From Chloroflexota bacterium (GTDB lineage: Bacteria > Chloroflexota > Anaerolineae > Anaerolineales > UBA4823), in contig JAJUJL010000001.1 of the NCBI GenBank assembly GCA_029265355.1, forward strand, positions 400,491-464,490: a DNA stretch of 64,000 nt. Reading direction: 5' to 3'. Positions 9,150 to 18,300 of this stretch are shown in pieces; within the stretch, counting starts at the first letter, position 1; each line of letters opens with the position of its first letter. The notes below the pieces were generated by a model. That model saw only the letters and a program-made list of their open reading frames with translations. It searched no databases and was not told the origin of the DNA. The position numbers were made by a program, and so were the translations under genes.

Positions 9150-10478
9150 TTACCTGCTCACCGTGGTGGAGGTATTCCAGCGGCGCTCCGCTCGACCTAC
9201 GCCCAGGCGGAAAAGCTGAAAACCGGCTTTCGACCAGTCTTGAGTGGACCAACCATTGACCGTGTCCACCGCCAGGCGGGCAGGCGTCGCTTGCGCCAAC
9301 AGATAGGGATCCTGCTGGCGCAGCACCTGGTGACCCACCAGCAGCAGCAGCAGCTCGGCGTCTTGCACAGCTTCTTCCAGGCTGGAAACGGCGTGCACGC
9401 CGGGCAACTCCGGCTGCGGCTTGAAAGGCTCATAGGCAACCACCTGCGCGCCAGCCCGCGACAGCAGGTGCACCACCTCCACCGCTGGGCTTTCACGCAA
9501 ATCATCCACGTCCGGCTTGTAGGCCAGACCCAGCGCGGCAATACGCCGCCCCTGCAAAGCAGCATCCTTCTCCAGGCCAAAAGCCTCCCGCACCATCCCT
9601 GTAACATGCACGGGCTGCCTGTCGTTCACCTGGCGAGCCGTGTGGATCAGGGGTGTCAGGTCCGGGGCGGCTTCCACCAGGAACCAGGGATCGACGCTGA
9701 TGCAGTGTCCCCCCACGCCCGGCCCCGGTCGCAGGATATTGACGCGCGGATGGCGGTTAGCGATGGCGATGGCTTCCCACACGTCGATGCCGAAGCGCTC
9801 CGCCAGGTGAGAAAATTCATTGGCGATGGCGATGTTCACATCCCGGTAGGTGTTTTCCATCAGCTTCACCATCTCGGCGGTGGTGGCGTCGGTCATCACA
9901 ATCTCGCCGCGCACGAAGGTGGCGTACAAATCCCGCCCTGCCTGGGTGGAGGCGGCGTCAATCCCGCCGATCACACGGGCATTCTCGATCAACTCGCGCA
10001 GGATTTGCCCCGGCAGCACCCGCTCAGGTGTATATGCCAGGTGAAAATCAATCCCCGCCTTCAAGCCAGAACGCTCCAGTATGGGAGCGACCACGTTAAC
10101 CGTGGTCAACGGCGGCGAGGTCGATTCCAGCACCACCAGGTTGCCTGGCTGCAAGCAGGCTACGATCTGCTCGGCAGCCGACTGCACGGCGCGTAGATCG
10201 GCGCGTTTATCGTCGTAGAATGGCGTCGGCACAGCGATAATAAACGCATCCGCGGTTTCGGGCGTTTCGCTAATTTTTAAATTGCCGGAACCTATGGCTG
10301 CCTGCACCAGCGTGCGCAGGCCGGGTTCGTGAATGTGCAGCCCGCCCGAGCGCAGTGTATGCAGCACATGCGGATTGATATCCACCCCCACCACCTGCAG
10401 GCCATGCGTGGCAAAGGTGCTGGCGGTGGGCAAACCTATATAGCCCAGCCCGATGACACAGATTTTTTCAAATTTCAC
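9150..10478 (-). CDS. wecC: UDP-N-acetyl-D-mannosamine dehydrogenase
   Basis: The protein has 442 residues. It oxidises UDP-ManNAc to UDP-ManNAcA with NAD+ in two steps. The Rossmann motif VIGLGYIGLPTA is at residues 8-19. The catalytic cysteine is near residue 258 in PGVGGHCISVDPWFL; the SVDPWF sequence separates WecC from UDP-glucose dehydrogenases. The C-terminal NAD/UDP-binding domain begins at GLAYKPDVDDLRESPA. It is the first gene of the minus-strand operon and diverges from lexA. On its strand an extended -10 (TGGCATAAT) lies about 90 bases upstream and GGGAGC precedes the ATG. Confidence 0.92.
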   Translation of the reverse strand: MKFEKICVIGLGYIGLPTASTFATHGLQVVGVDINPHVLHTLRSGGLHIHEPGLRTLVQAAIGSGNLKISETPETADAFIIAVPTPFYDDKRADLRAVQSAAEQIVACLQPGNLVVLESTSPPLTTVNVVAPILERSGLKAGIDFHLAYTPERVLPGQILRELIENARVIGGIDAASTQAGRDLYATFVRGEIVMTDATTAEMVKLMENTYRDVNIAIANEFSHLAERFGIDVWEAIAIANRHPRVNILRPGPGVGGHCISVDPWFLVEAAPDLTPLIHTARQVNDRQPVHVTGMVREAFGLEKDAALQGRRIAALGLAYKPDVDDLRESPAVEVVHLLSRAGAQVVAYEPFKPQPELPGVHAVSSLEEAVQDAELLLLLVGHQVLRQQDPYLLAQATPARLAVDTVNGWSTQDWSKAGFQLFRLGVGRAERRWNTSTTVSR

Positions 10479-10646
10479 ACCCAGCTCCCGAGTTGGATTT
10501 TGCGGCAGCCGCTGGCCGGATTTTCCAGAGCAAGCTACCGAACCTTTCGATTAGACTGTTGAATTATGCCACAAGAATGGGGTTTGAGGAGTGATCATCG
10601 AGCAGAGCAGCATACCCTCAATTTGAAATTGGGCGAAATTTCGGCC

Positions 10647-10675
10647 TTGACACAGAACTAATGTTCTGTTATAGT
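10647..10675 (+). promoter_or_regulatory. lexA promoter with a LexA box filling the -35/-10 spacer
   Basis: TTGACA (10647-10652) and TATAGT (10670-10675) stand exactly 17 bases apart. The sequence from 10652 to 10669 is ACAGAAC-TAAT-GTTCTGT, two perfect 7-base arms around a 4-base centre. It contains GAAC-N4-GTTC, the Gram-positive type of LexA box. Bound LexA would cover both promoter elements, so autorepression and SOS induction are strongly implied. Confidence 0.9.
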
Positions 10676-10753
10676 TATTTTAGCACAAATGGACGAATTA
10701 TTATTGTCCAGCACAGACCATGGCAGAGGCATCTGCCGGGAGGTACAGCACAC

Positions 10754-11503
10754 ATGATGGCACGCAAACGCGCCAAAGGACTATCCCCTCGCCAGATCAA
10801 AATCCTGGAGGTACTGGAACGCTACCAGGAACAGGTCGGCTACCCACCCTCCATCCGGGATATCTGCGACAAAACCGGTATCACCTCCACATCGGTGGTC
10901 AACTACTACCTGAAACAGCTCGAAACTTCCGGGTTCATCGAGCGGGATGGCGGCGTTTCCCGTGGCATACGCCTGGTCAAACCCCTGGGAGAAACTGTCG
11001 AAGCCCCAACCGCATCCCTGGCAAGCCAGGTCAAGAAGACGGTCGAAAACGTGCGCCAAACTGTCGAAGACATCCTGCGCATCCCGGTGTTGGGACGCAT
11101 CGTCGCCGGCTCGCCGGTGCCCGTGCCCTCCTCGGACTTTTCCCTATACGACGCCGACACGATGGTAGATGTCGCCCGCAGTCTGCTACCGGCGCGCGAG
11201 ACCGGCGCCAACCTGTTTGCCCTGGAAGTCCAGGGAGACTCAATGATCGATGCCATGGTCAATGACGGCGACATTGTCATCATGAAGCCCGCCCAGGAAG
11301 CGCGCAATGGCGAGATGGTGGCCGTGTGGCTGGAGGGCAAGGACGAGACCACGCTGAAGTACTTCTACCTGGAGAACGGGCGGGTGCGCCTGCAGCCCGC
11401 CAACCCCACCATGCAGCCCATTTACGTGAACGATCCCTCTACGGTAAAGATCCAGGGCAAGGTGATCATGGTCATCCGCCAGCTCCAGACCATGGCTTCC
11501 TGA
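10754..11503 (+). CDS. lexA: LexA, SOS repressor and self-cleaving protease
   Basis: The protein has 249 residues. A winged helix-turn-helix covers residues 10-72 (LSPRQIKILEVL, PPSIRDICDKTGI). The self-cleavage bond is Ala118-Gly119 in GRIVAGSPVPV. The S24 protease dyad is Ser163 (GDSMIDAMVNDGD) and Lys202 (TTLKYFY). A linker of about 35 residues between the domains (about 75-110, rich in Val, Thr and Gln) is longer than in E. coli. The ATG at 10754 was chosen because GGGAGG ends 10 bases upstream; a longer reading would start inside the promoter. A strong terminator follows. RecA filaments on damaged DNA would trigger cleavage. Confidence 0.95.
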   Translation: MMARKRAKGLSPRQIKILEVLERYQEQVGYPPSIRDICDKTGITSTSVVNYYLKQLETSGFIERDGGVSRGIRLVKPLGETVEAPTASLASQVKKTVENVRQTVEDILRIPVLGRIVAGSPVPVPSSDFSLYDADTMVDVARSLLPARETGANLFALEVQGDSMIDAMVNDGDIVIMKPAQEARNGEMVAVWLEGKDETTLKYFYLENGRVRLQPANPTMQPIYVNDPSTVKIQGKVIMVIRQLQTMAS

Positions 11504-11536
11504 GAATCCGCTTGTAGCTACGGCTCACCCTCACCG

Positions 11537-11572
11537 CTCCCCGCACGGTATCCCCTTGCGGGGAGTTTTCTT
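11537..11572 (+). terminator. Intrinsic terminator of lexA
   Basis: A perfect 9-base stem (CTCCCCGCA at 11537-11545, TGCGGGGAG at 11557-11565) has an 11-base loop. It is followed directly by TTTTCTT. Confidence 0.9.
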
Positions 11573-11584
11573 AACGAAAGTGAC

Positions 11585-12943
11585 TTATCTCCTGCTCTCG
11601 CTGATTGATGGGTTTACGCAAGTGGGAAACGCCTGTCCATCCAGGCGTGTGCCAGGTGAAAACAGGCGGCCCTCGGCCCCCTGCGCCAGGCTGTGCGGCG
11701 TCAGCGGCTCCAATCCAAAAAGGTCGGGATTACGGGTGATAGACTGGTTCTGCCCAGCCTCGCTGCCATAGATGAACTGGATGACAAGGCTGCCCTCTCC
11801 ATCCAGCAAGCGGATGTAATCTCCCAAATCGTCCAGGCCCAAGACCCCGGTCGAAGCGATCTGCACCAGGCTGCCGCCGAAATCACCCGCTGGCTCGCCG
11901 CCGCCGAAAACCAGCAAGGCGCAGCCGTGCGGCAACAGGCTGCCCGGCGAAAAGGTGTGCCGGGTTTGCAGGTAATCCGCCAACTTCCAGCCGCTGAGAT
12001 CGACCGCCGCGCCGGTCAGGTTGATAATTTCGACAAACTCATCCTGCGAGGCGCTGATGAACCCATCGCCATTGGCGTCGCCCAGCACTCCGTCCGGGTC
12101 GGCGTGCACCTCGTTCAAGAACCATCCCGGCGGGAGCGCCAGCGTGGGCGTGGCGCTGGGGGTGAGCGTCGGCATGCCTGGCGGCGTCGCGGAAGGCGTC
12201 GGGGTCGGCTGGGCGGTGAAAATCGAGCCTGGGTTGGGCTCTGCGAGGTCGCGCCAATCATCGGCGGTGTCATGATCCAGGTTTGCCGGGTATCTCTCCA
12301 GAGAATGCCCTTCGAGCACATCCAGCGCAGCCGGAGAGAAGGCATATTGCGAATTTCCCCATGAAACAGCATCCAACTCCTCATCGCGCCATCCCAGCAA
12401 CAGCACTTCATCACCGCCGTTATCCAAAGAAACGCCGCCCAACGCCCAGGCGCTGTGCCTGAGCATGGTGGGCACCAGCGGGTGAGACTCGATCAACTCG
12501 AAATCCGGCAAGAAACCGTACAGGCTGGCAAAGGTCGCTCCCCGCACCGCAATAATGGCAGCCTCGCCGCCCCCCAGCTCGAATCCAACAGGAAATTGGT
12601 ACATGCCCTCGTCGCCGCCCAGCATCTCCTCATCACCCAGCTTATAATCTGCCAACGAAAGCGGCAGATCACCCACGTTGGCGACTTCAATCCATTCGGC
12701 GTCTGGCTCTTTTGCCAGCGGATTGTAGCTGATCTCGGTGATCAACAATTTTGCCGGAGCAATCGTGGGTGTTGGCGTGATCGTAGGCGTCGGAGTAGGG
12801 AAACCGCGGTACATCAGTGGGAAGAAATATGCGCTGTCCAGGCCCACCGAAGACGAAACCGGCGCCAGGTTGAGCATTAGAAGCAGGCCGACCAGGCATA
12901 CCAGGTAGCACAACAGCAACCAGCCGGGAAATTTTTGTTTCAC
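11585..12943 (-). CDS. Secreted protein with two lamin-tail domains
   Basis: The protein has 452 residues. A signal or anchor helix lies at about residues 8-28, then YFFPLMYRG and a Thr-Pro-rich linker. Two lamin-tail domains (LTD) follow: one starting LLITEISYNP with DAEWIEVANVGDLPL, the other starting WFLNEVHADP with EFVEIINLTG. A second Thr-Pro linker joins them. LTDs are beta-sandwich modules common in secreted nucleases and adhesins. The GTG at 12943 is preferred because GAGG lies 6 bases upstream. The gene directly follows the nuclease stop at 12947, so the two are probably co-expressed at the cell surface. Confidence 0.8.
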   Translation of the reverse strand: MKQKFPGWLLLCYLVCLVGLLLMLNLAPVSSSVGLDSAYFFPLMYRGFPTPTPTITPTPTIAPAKLLITEISYNPLAKEPDAEWIEVANVGDLPLSLADYKLGDEEMLGGDEGMYQFPVGFELGGGEAAIIAVRGATFASLYGFLPDFELIESHPLVPTMLRHSAWALGGVSLDNGGDEVLLLGWRDEELDAVSWGNSQYAFSPAALDVLEGHSLERYPANLDHDTADDWRDLAEPNPGSIFTAQPTPTPSATPPGMPTLTPSATPTLALPPGWFLNEVHADPDGVLGDANGDGFISASQDEFVEIINLTGAAVDLSGWKLADYLQTRHTFSPGSLLPHGCALLVFGGGEPAGDFGGSLVQIASTGVLGLDDLGDYIRLLDGEGSLVIQFIYGSEAGQNQSITRNPDLFGLEPLTPHSLAQGAEGRLFSPGTRLDGQAFPTCVNPSISESRR

Positions 12944-12946
12944 CAA

Positions 12947-14848
12947 CTACCTCACCAGAGCATCAACCAGAATTGGCAAGTACACTCGGTTCGCCCGCAG
13001 GTTAAGCCAAAACAAGATTGGATCGTGATCCGAACTGCGAAAGGGGATATCGGCCACTTGCTCGAAAATTATCGGGAAATCGCTGTTGATATGGGCAATG
13101 TAAGGCTCGCTGGCGCTCATTCCAGGATGGAGATCCACCAGAATACCGTCGGTGAATTCGGATATGCCCTGGCGAACCGAGGTGTAGCGTTGCTCTGTCG
13201 GCAGAGACTGGCCCAGGTTCTGCATGCCAGCATCCAGGAAAGCCTGCATCGAGAGCGAATCTGGCGCATCGTTGAAATCGCCCAAGAAGACCACATTCGC
13301 TTGCGGGTCGGCGCTGCGAATCTGCGCCAGCAATCCAGCCATAAAATCAACCTGCTCCAGGCGGCGCGGCTGAGTGTAGAGTATTCCTGGCACATCTTCA
13401 TCTCTGGATTCCAGATGAACTGCGACCACCCACAGCACTTGTTCGACCGGGCTGCTTGTCAGCGAAGGCCGCGGATCGCGCCCGGCGAGTCGTAACCGCG
13501 CCAGCAGAGGCGGGTACGAGAACAGGCGGTTGCCGTCGAATAAGCCATCGCCATTGCGGTCACAGGTCAGGCCATTGGCAGGAAACTCGACATCGCCATT
13601 GCCATCCGGACCCAGGCCATCGATGAGCCCCGTGCACGCCTGGCGGCTGGTTGCTTCCAAGACAGTCACACTTTCCGGCTGAAACAGCAAAGCCACGTCC
13701 AGGCCGTGTTTATCGGGACCATCAAACCACAAGGCGGCATAACTTGCTTGAAGCTCGGGTCGCGAGAGCAGCGCATCCAGCACAGCCTGGTTTTCCACTC
13801 CCTGGACTGCCACAAGGTCTGCTTCTGCCAGCCACTCATGGATGGCCAGGGCGCGCTTTTGTAAACCACGCTGGTACTCGGTCGCTGACCACACTTTGTC
13901 GCTCGTCGTGGGGTCATCCAGGGTATCGTACAATCCACCCATGTTGAAAGTCGCTGCGGCGACGCCGACACCGGAAAACTGCGGGGGTTCCTCCGGCTGG
14001 CGCACCGACTGGAGCACGGTCGGGCTTTCGACAGGGAGCCAACGATAGAGACCCTGGCGGTAATCGATCACACCATGAACATTCAGCAACTGATCGGACA
14101 CTCGCACTTCTGGTTCGACAAGAAACAACCCGCTGCCATCCAGGCTGATGATCTCACCAAAGCCGCGCGGGTCGTTCCAGAAGATGCGATCGTCTCCCAA
14201 TGCCGCATCCACCAGCCAGGCAGTCTCAACACCATCCGTCGGTCCTACGACGTTGGCCTTGGAAAGGTATGCCAGCATGCTCTCGCGCCCTTCCAGGTAA
14301 ACCAGCGCCTGCGCAGGATCAAACGGTGGGCTTAAGTAAAATGGCTGTGGTTGAGGCTGATCCGCGGCCAGGATAACGATCCCGGCCGGAGAGGCATAGA
14401 TTTCAGTGCGCCCAAAGTACTCGCGCACCACGCCGCTGACCTGCACACGCTCACCGAGGCGAACCAGCTCGAGCTGCTCGCCGGTGTAAACGAAAATTGC
14501 GTCCGAGGTAGCCGGGTCGGCGTCGCAGCCCTCCGCCTGCATGAAGAAACCCTTGCGCGAAGTCTGATCCAGGTCAAGGGTCACCACGCCGCTGGTGCGC
14601 ACCTCCTGGTTGACATACGGGGATGAACTGCCACTGCCCTGGATGACGCACACACTCAAATCACGCACGGTTGGGGCGCGCTGCCACGCTCCTGGCAATG
14701 CCAGCAGTGCTGCAATGATCCAATTGACCCACCCGAATGCCTGCATTATCGCGCTCATGAGGCTGCGCCATAAACGGTGCAGTCGATGAAACTGAACTTG
14801 AAATAATCCTATACCAAGAAGGTTGAAGGCGTCAAGTCGGTTTTGCAT
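12947..14848 (-). CDS. Secreted endonuclease/exonuclease/phosphatase-family protein
   Basis: The protein has 633 residues from the ATG at 14848; a start at 14758 would give a cleaner signal peptide (helix WIIAALLALPGAW). An OB-fold-like region (about 75-190, GFFMQAEGCD, VSGVVREYFG) is typical of ExeM/NucH extracellular nucleases. The catalytic EEP domain follows from about residue 300: FNMGGL, QGVENQAV, VAVHLES, FLGDFNDAPDS and the C-terminal FRSSDHDPILF, which carries the metal-binding and general-base residues. The second acidic motif reads VQGVEN rather than IEIEN. It ends VYLPILVDALVR, like other exported Chloroflexota proteins. The likely role is degrading extracellular DNA for phosphate or nucleosides. 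Confidence 0.82.
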   Translation of the reverse strand: MQNRLDAFNLLGIGLFQVQFHRLHRLWRSLMSAIMQAFGWVNWIIAALLALPGAWQRAPTVRDLSVCVIQGSGSSSPYVNQEVRTSGVVTLDLDQTSRKGFFMQAEGCDADPATSDAIFVYTGEQLELVRLGERVQVSGVVREYFGRTEIYASPAGIVILAADQPQPQPFYLSPPFDPAQALVYLEGRESMLAYLSKANVVGPTDGVETAWLVDAALGDDRIFWNDPRGFGEIISLDGSGLFLVEPEVRVSDQLLNVHGVIDYRQGLYRWLPVESPTVLQSVRQPEEPPQFSGVGVAAATFNMGGLYDTLDDPTTSDKVWSATEYQRGLQKRALAIHEWLAEADLVAVQGVENQAVLDALLSRPELQASYAALWFDGPDKHGLDVALLFQPESVTVLEATSRQACTGLIDGLGPDGNGDVEFPANGLTCDRNGDGLFDGNRLFSYPPLLARLRLAGRDPRPSLTSSPVEQVLWVVAVHLESRDEDVPGILYTQPRRLEQVDFMAGLLAQIRSADPQANVVFLGDFNDAPDSLSMQAFLDAGMQNLGQSLPTEQRYTSVRQGISEFTDGILVDLHPGMSASEPYIAHINSDFPIIFEQVADIPFRSSDHDPILFWLNLRANRVYLPILVDALVR

Positions 14849-15009
14849 CCCCCCGCAACTTTTGGGCAGCTTATCCGACTATATTGATAACTTAACCCTT
14901 ATTTGTGAAGCAAGCGTATCTTCGACGAGGCTTTTTCGTCATATATATTGGCTGGAAAGCAACAATTTCGAACAGCAGCCAGTGAGTAAATCACCTTTAG
15001 GAGATTACC

Positions 15010-15246
15010 ATGAACGCGACGCAGAGATCTCGGGTATGGGTTCAGTATCGCAGCGGTCAGAAACAGGCCGTGCGCGATATTTTACAGCGCGCTGGCGCAG
15101 TATTCCACTACGATTTCGGCGACCTGGAATCCTTCGTCGTTACCCTGCCGGAGAACAAGCTCAGCATGCTGTCTGACAATCCGGCAGTTGCTGATTACTG
15201 GTATGCTTCGATGCTCACGCAGAACGAACCGGTGCTGCGCATCTGA
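15010..15246 (+). CDS. Small protein resembling a free peptidase inhibitor I9 / subtilisin propeptide
   Basis: The protein has 78 residues. The pattern VWVQYRSGQ...VRDILQRAG..FHYDF...FVVTLPENKLSML.DNPAVADYWYA matches the alpha-beta fold of subtilisin prodomains: a first strand, a helix, then the LP..L..L..NP.V element. There is no signal peptide and no protease in the same transcript. AGGAG lies 8 bases upstream of the ATG. Free I9-like proteins in other organisms inhibit or chaperone subtilases. A perfect hairpin terminator follows, so it is a monocistronic unit. The family call is by pattern only. Confidence 0.6.
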   Translation: MNATQRSRVWVQYRSGQKQAVRDILQRAGAVFHYDFGDLESFVVTLPENKLSMLSDNPAVADYWYASMLTQNEPVLRI

Positions 15247-15270
15247 CAGATTGTTGCCTCGGTAAGAGAT

Positions 15271-15318
15271 AACGTGAGGTATGCGGGTTTGCTCCACCCG
15301 CATACCTCACGTTGTTTT
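15271..15318 (+). terminator. 18-base perfect hairpin, probable terminator between convergent genes
   Basis: The arms 15271-15288 and 15296-15313 are perfect complements of 18 bases with a 7-base loop (TTGCTCC). TTGTTTT follows on the plus strand. It lies 24 bases after the small I9-like gene and just beyond the stop of the large nuclease, so it may stop transcription from both sides. Confidence 0.8.
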
Positions 15319-15321
15319 AAG

Positions 15322-18300
15322 CTATCCCCGGCGCCTGAGCCAGGCGAACACCCCCGGGCCAACCCATGTTAACCCCCACCAGCCTGCGCTGGCATCTGCC
15401 CGATTGGTATTGTACGCCTGCGGCACTTGCGGCATGAAGATCTTGCTACCGGTGACCTGCACCGTCCCAGTCACCACCTGGGTACCCAGTGGGTTGGTCG
15501 CAGTCATCACCACGGTGTAGCTGCCCACCACCGTATACCGGTGAGTCGGGTTGACGTCTGTGATCACCTCCGTCTGGTCACCGAAGTTCCACTGGTAGGA
15601 AATCGGGCTCAGTCCAGTGGTTGTATTGGTGAAGACAACCGTCTGCCCAAAAGCCACTGGAGAGTTGCTCTCGAAACTGGCTGCCAGTATGCCGGGGGTG
15701 ATCCCGATCACCACGGGGTCGTGATCCGAGGAACGGTACGGCGTGGGTGTGTACAGGTCCTGCGACTTGAACTCGGTGTTGTAGTCGATCACCGAAGGCT
15801 CGTCGGTGTTGATGTGCCAGATGGTAGCGCCGGTGATCTGCCGGTCCAGCTTGCCGGTCGACAGGGCGTGATCCAGGTAGCCAGACAATCCATCGAAGAT
15901 GTAGGAATAGCGATTGGCAGCGGGCACATGCTTCGCCAGCTCGTTGGTTAACCCGCCCGTCACCAAGGTCAGGATCGGGTCTTCCTCACCATAGGCGTTG
16001 AGATCACCGATCACCAGCACATCCGGGTCGCCGCTGGCGGTTACCAGCGTGTCAATGTAGGCCAGCAATGCCTGGGCCTGCTGCACGCGCAGTAAGTTCC
16101 AACAACCCTGCCCATCGCCCTGGTCAGCGTTCGGATCGGTTGGATCTGCCGGGCAGCTTCCCTTGGATTTGAAGTGATTGACCACCGCAGTGAATATCTC
16201 GCCGCTGGCATTGTCCTGGAAGGTCTGCGCAACCGGTGGGCGAGAAAAGACCGGATCGGTGCTGCTGTCTGAGCTTCCCACTGGCGTGACACGCGCCGGC
16301 TTATAGATGAAGGCCTGCTTGATTTCATCGGTGCCGATGAACGGTGGATCAGCCACCAGGGCAAAGGTGCCTGCGCCAGCCGCGTCGTTCAGCCCGTTGA
16401 CCAGGTCCTGGATAGCGCTCAAGGCGTCATCGCCGTCGTTCTCGATCTCGATCAACCCATAGATATCAGCGTCGATCGCCAGCATGGCCGTGATGATCTT
16501 GGTTCGCTGGCGAATAAATTCATCCAGCGTGCTGGCGCCGCGCGTGGTGGGGAAGCCGCCGCCCAGCCCATCGCCGTTGAAGTAATTCAGCACGTTGAAG
16601 CTGGCGACTTTTAGCGTGCCGGAAATGACCTCCGGTGCAGCAGTGCGCGGGTTGGCGCGCGTGAAGGTCACCGCGCCCACCGGCTGCAGGCGGTAGAAGC
16701 GCGCTCCGCTGGAATTGATCTCACCGTAATCGATCACTCCCGTCAGCCCTGAGACGGTATCCCCGGCGCGGTGGGTATTGTCCTGGCCGATGTACGGGAT
16801 GGGAAAGACATTCTCCACGGTCGTGCTATCGTCCAAAATGATCATGCGCCGCAGATCCAGCTCGAAGGTGTCGCCGAGACCATTGCCATTGGTCGGGTTG
16901 TACATGCGCCCGTCAGAAGACAGGGTGATTTGCCCGTAGCGCCCCTGGAAGTAGTTTTGGCTGGCGGTCAGCTCTTCGGGGAAGGTGACCAGCATACCCT
17001 CGTATGGCTCCAGGGTTTGGCCAACCGGCACTGGAAGATCGACTTCGGTGGGTGTGATCGTGTCGGTGGTTGTGAAGGTGACCACCTGGGTGCTATCAAG
17101 CTGAGTATGAGTGAAATACTCGTTCACCAGCCCATCCACCGAGGCTCCCTCGCCCACTTCGACAACTGGCGCCGCGCCCGTGAAAACGAAAATACCTTCT
17201 GAGGTTTCATCAACCACATCTGGAGCGACTTCTTGCATGAAGAAGCCGTTGTTCATCAACGAGGTGACCACGCCATCCACGCTGGTCACGCTGCGCCCGA
17301 CGAAGGGCGAGACATCTCCTGCACCCTGGATATGGTGGATGCTGATCTCGCTTCCCACCACAGTCGCCAGCGGAGCGCCGAAGGTGGGTGTGACAAAGTT
17401 GCTTGCATATACTGCGTATTGGTCATTCAACACGTAGGCTTCGGAGAGCGCCGCAGTCACCGCAAAACGCACCTGCACCGTCTGCAGCGCGGGAAGGGTC
17501 GGGATGCTCCACATCACCTCGCCCCCCGACTCCACCCCGCCATCCAGAGCATAGGCGAAAGTCGTGTCAGCCGGAACCCGGTCGGTGATCACCACGCCGG
17601 TCAGATCATAGGTGAACAGGTTCTCCACGCTGATCGTGTAGGTGAACACTCCGCCTGGCACCACCTGGCTGGGAGCGTCTTTCGTGATCGCCGGCCCACC
17701 CACCTTCAACTGGATATCCAGGTCCGAGCGCGGCACCAGCTTATAGACGCCGAACGAGTAATACCCGATACCTCGAATGAACTGGTACACGTCGCCCAGG
17801 GTTGGCAGGTATGTCAGATCGCCGTCCAGCTCACCCAGGTCGTCCGCTGCGGTTGCCCCGCTGCCATCGCTGAATGCCCATTCGCCATAACCCAGGTTTG
17901 CATTCGTCACGGTGGCATTCTGAAACTCGATCAGCACGCCTTCCCATTGCTCGGCGCTGCTGGCCGCGATGTAGTCGCCGGTCGGAAGCGCCACCGGAGC
18001 AGGCAGCGGATGACCGGTGCTGATCACCTGTACGCCAGCCGCGCCGTTGCTCACCACCAGCTCGGTCAAGCCGTAGTATTCCTGCACCTGCCCGGTGACA
18101 CGCACACGCGTGCCGGGAGGCGCGCTCAACCCGGCAAAACCGCCGCTGGAGAACACCACCAGTCCGCTCCAGGGGCCGCCCAGTGCGTCCTGGATCACAA
18201 AGGTGCGTGTACCCGAGTCGATGTCGCCCGGCTCGGAGGTGACGATGCCTTCCACCGCCACCGTTTGCCCGGCATAGGGTGAAACATCACTGGTGGCAGG

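Noticed and set aside
10661..10753. A 31-residue N-terminal extension of LexA
   Set aside because: It would begin inside the LexA box between -35 and -10. The ATG at 10754 has GGGAGG and gives a normal winged helix start.
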